Positions 63,656-64,000 of a stretch of DNA of 64,000 nucleotides are shown in pieces. The position numbers and the translations under genes are program-made. This DNA is from Lamellibrachia columna (lineage: Eukaryota; Annelida; Polychaeta; Sabellida; Siboglinidae). The DNA lies in NCBI GenBank assembly GCA_963662155.1, contig OY759262.1, forward strand, positions 17,622,618 to 17,686,617, read 5' to 3'. A model generated the notes under the pieces. The model searched no databases, had not been told where the DNA came from, and worked only from the letters and a program-made list of their open reading frames with translations. How positions within the stretch are numbered: position 1 is the stretch's first letter; each line of letters starts with the position of its first letter.

Positions 63656-64000
63656 TCTAAATTTTGGGAAGTGTAAATGCATACACATACGACATGGAAA
63701 CATGGACGAAGATTATAAAATGGGGGATGCTGTACTAGGTAGAACCACACAAGAAAAGGACTTAGGAGTAACATGTAGTGCTGACATGAAAGCTTCAGAG
63801 CAATATGGGATTTCTACTTCGAAAGGAAATAAAATTCTAGGGCTAATTAGGAGAACTATCACGTATAAGGAGAAACAGCTAATTGTACCCCTGTACAAAG
63901 CAATAGTTAGACCACATTTGGAATATTGTATTCAAGCATGGAGGCCATATCGTAAAAAGAACATAGACAAGCTAGAAAGAATACAACGAAGAGCAACTTA
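63656..64000 (+). mobile_element. 5'-truncated LINE RT tail, plus strand, runs off the window
   Basis: An open plus frame begins NFGKCKCIHIRHGNMDEDYK and continues with AVLGRTTQEKDLGVTCSADM, LIRRTITYKEKQLIVPLYKA and IVRPHLEYCIQAWRPYRKKN to the edge. It is the same family as 8497-9518 and 59195-59660. The visible 114 codons have no stop, so it may be the youngest copy here. Confidence 0.85.

Overview
The window is eukaryotic: multi-exon genes with GT-AG introns in consistent phases, AATAAA signals, about 60% AT, very long (GT)n, (GTGC)n and (AT)n microsatellites, several LINE families, hAT relics and satellites. No prokaryotic operon structure is visible. The one clear gene family encodes secreted proteins with a thrombospondin type 1-like domain, chitin-binding domains and a laminin-G-like domain. 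Together with the LINE types this suggests an invertebrate, possibly a lophotrochozoan such as a mollusc. The taxon is an inference.

The core of the window (1-46 kb) is a degenerate tandem array of that family. Copy A (exons 1607-4914, +) enters from beyond the left edge and is intact in all six visible exons. Copy B (11644-17244, +) is broken at its 5' end and frameshifted by a 50-nt exon deletion. Copy C (30751-36107, +) is complete: TATA box, signal-peptide exon, seven further coding exons and a poly(A) signal, giving a predicted 391-residue secreted protein. A fourth copy, D, is an inverted two-exon pseudogene (42593-43110, -). Isolated last-exon relics lie at 18.86, 19.24 and 45.99 kb, and promoter relics at 11.2, 18.5 and 28.1 kb. 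Each main copy is followed by the same 3' flank and a hAT transposase relic on the minus strand, so the hAT insertion predates the tandem duplication. A separate segmental duplication (about 7.25-11.64 kb and 23.5-28.43 kb) ends exactly inside the TSP1 exon of copy B.

The right part (40-64 kb) is repeat-rich. It holds a degraded LINE (40 kb), two copies of a GT/TATA/GTGC/hairpin composite, minisatellites of 36/39, 68-75, 23 (41 units) and 46 bp (23 units), and a 2.5-kb element with about 190-bp inverted termini enclosing a tyrosine-recombinase relic (52.1-54.6 kb). It also holds a probable first exon of a xanthine dehydrogenase-type gene (58122-58172) and a cluster of CR1/L2-like LINE pieces (59.1-64 kb).

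No RNA gene looks functional; one tRNA-Gly-like relic and one tRNA-derived SINE are present. Most open frames elsewhere are simple-sequence artefacts.
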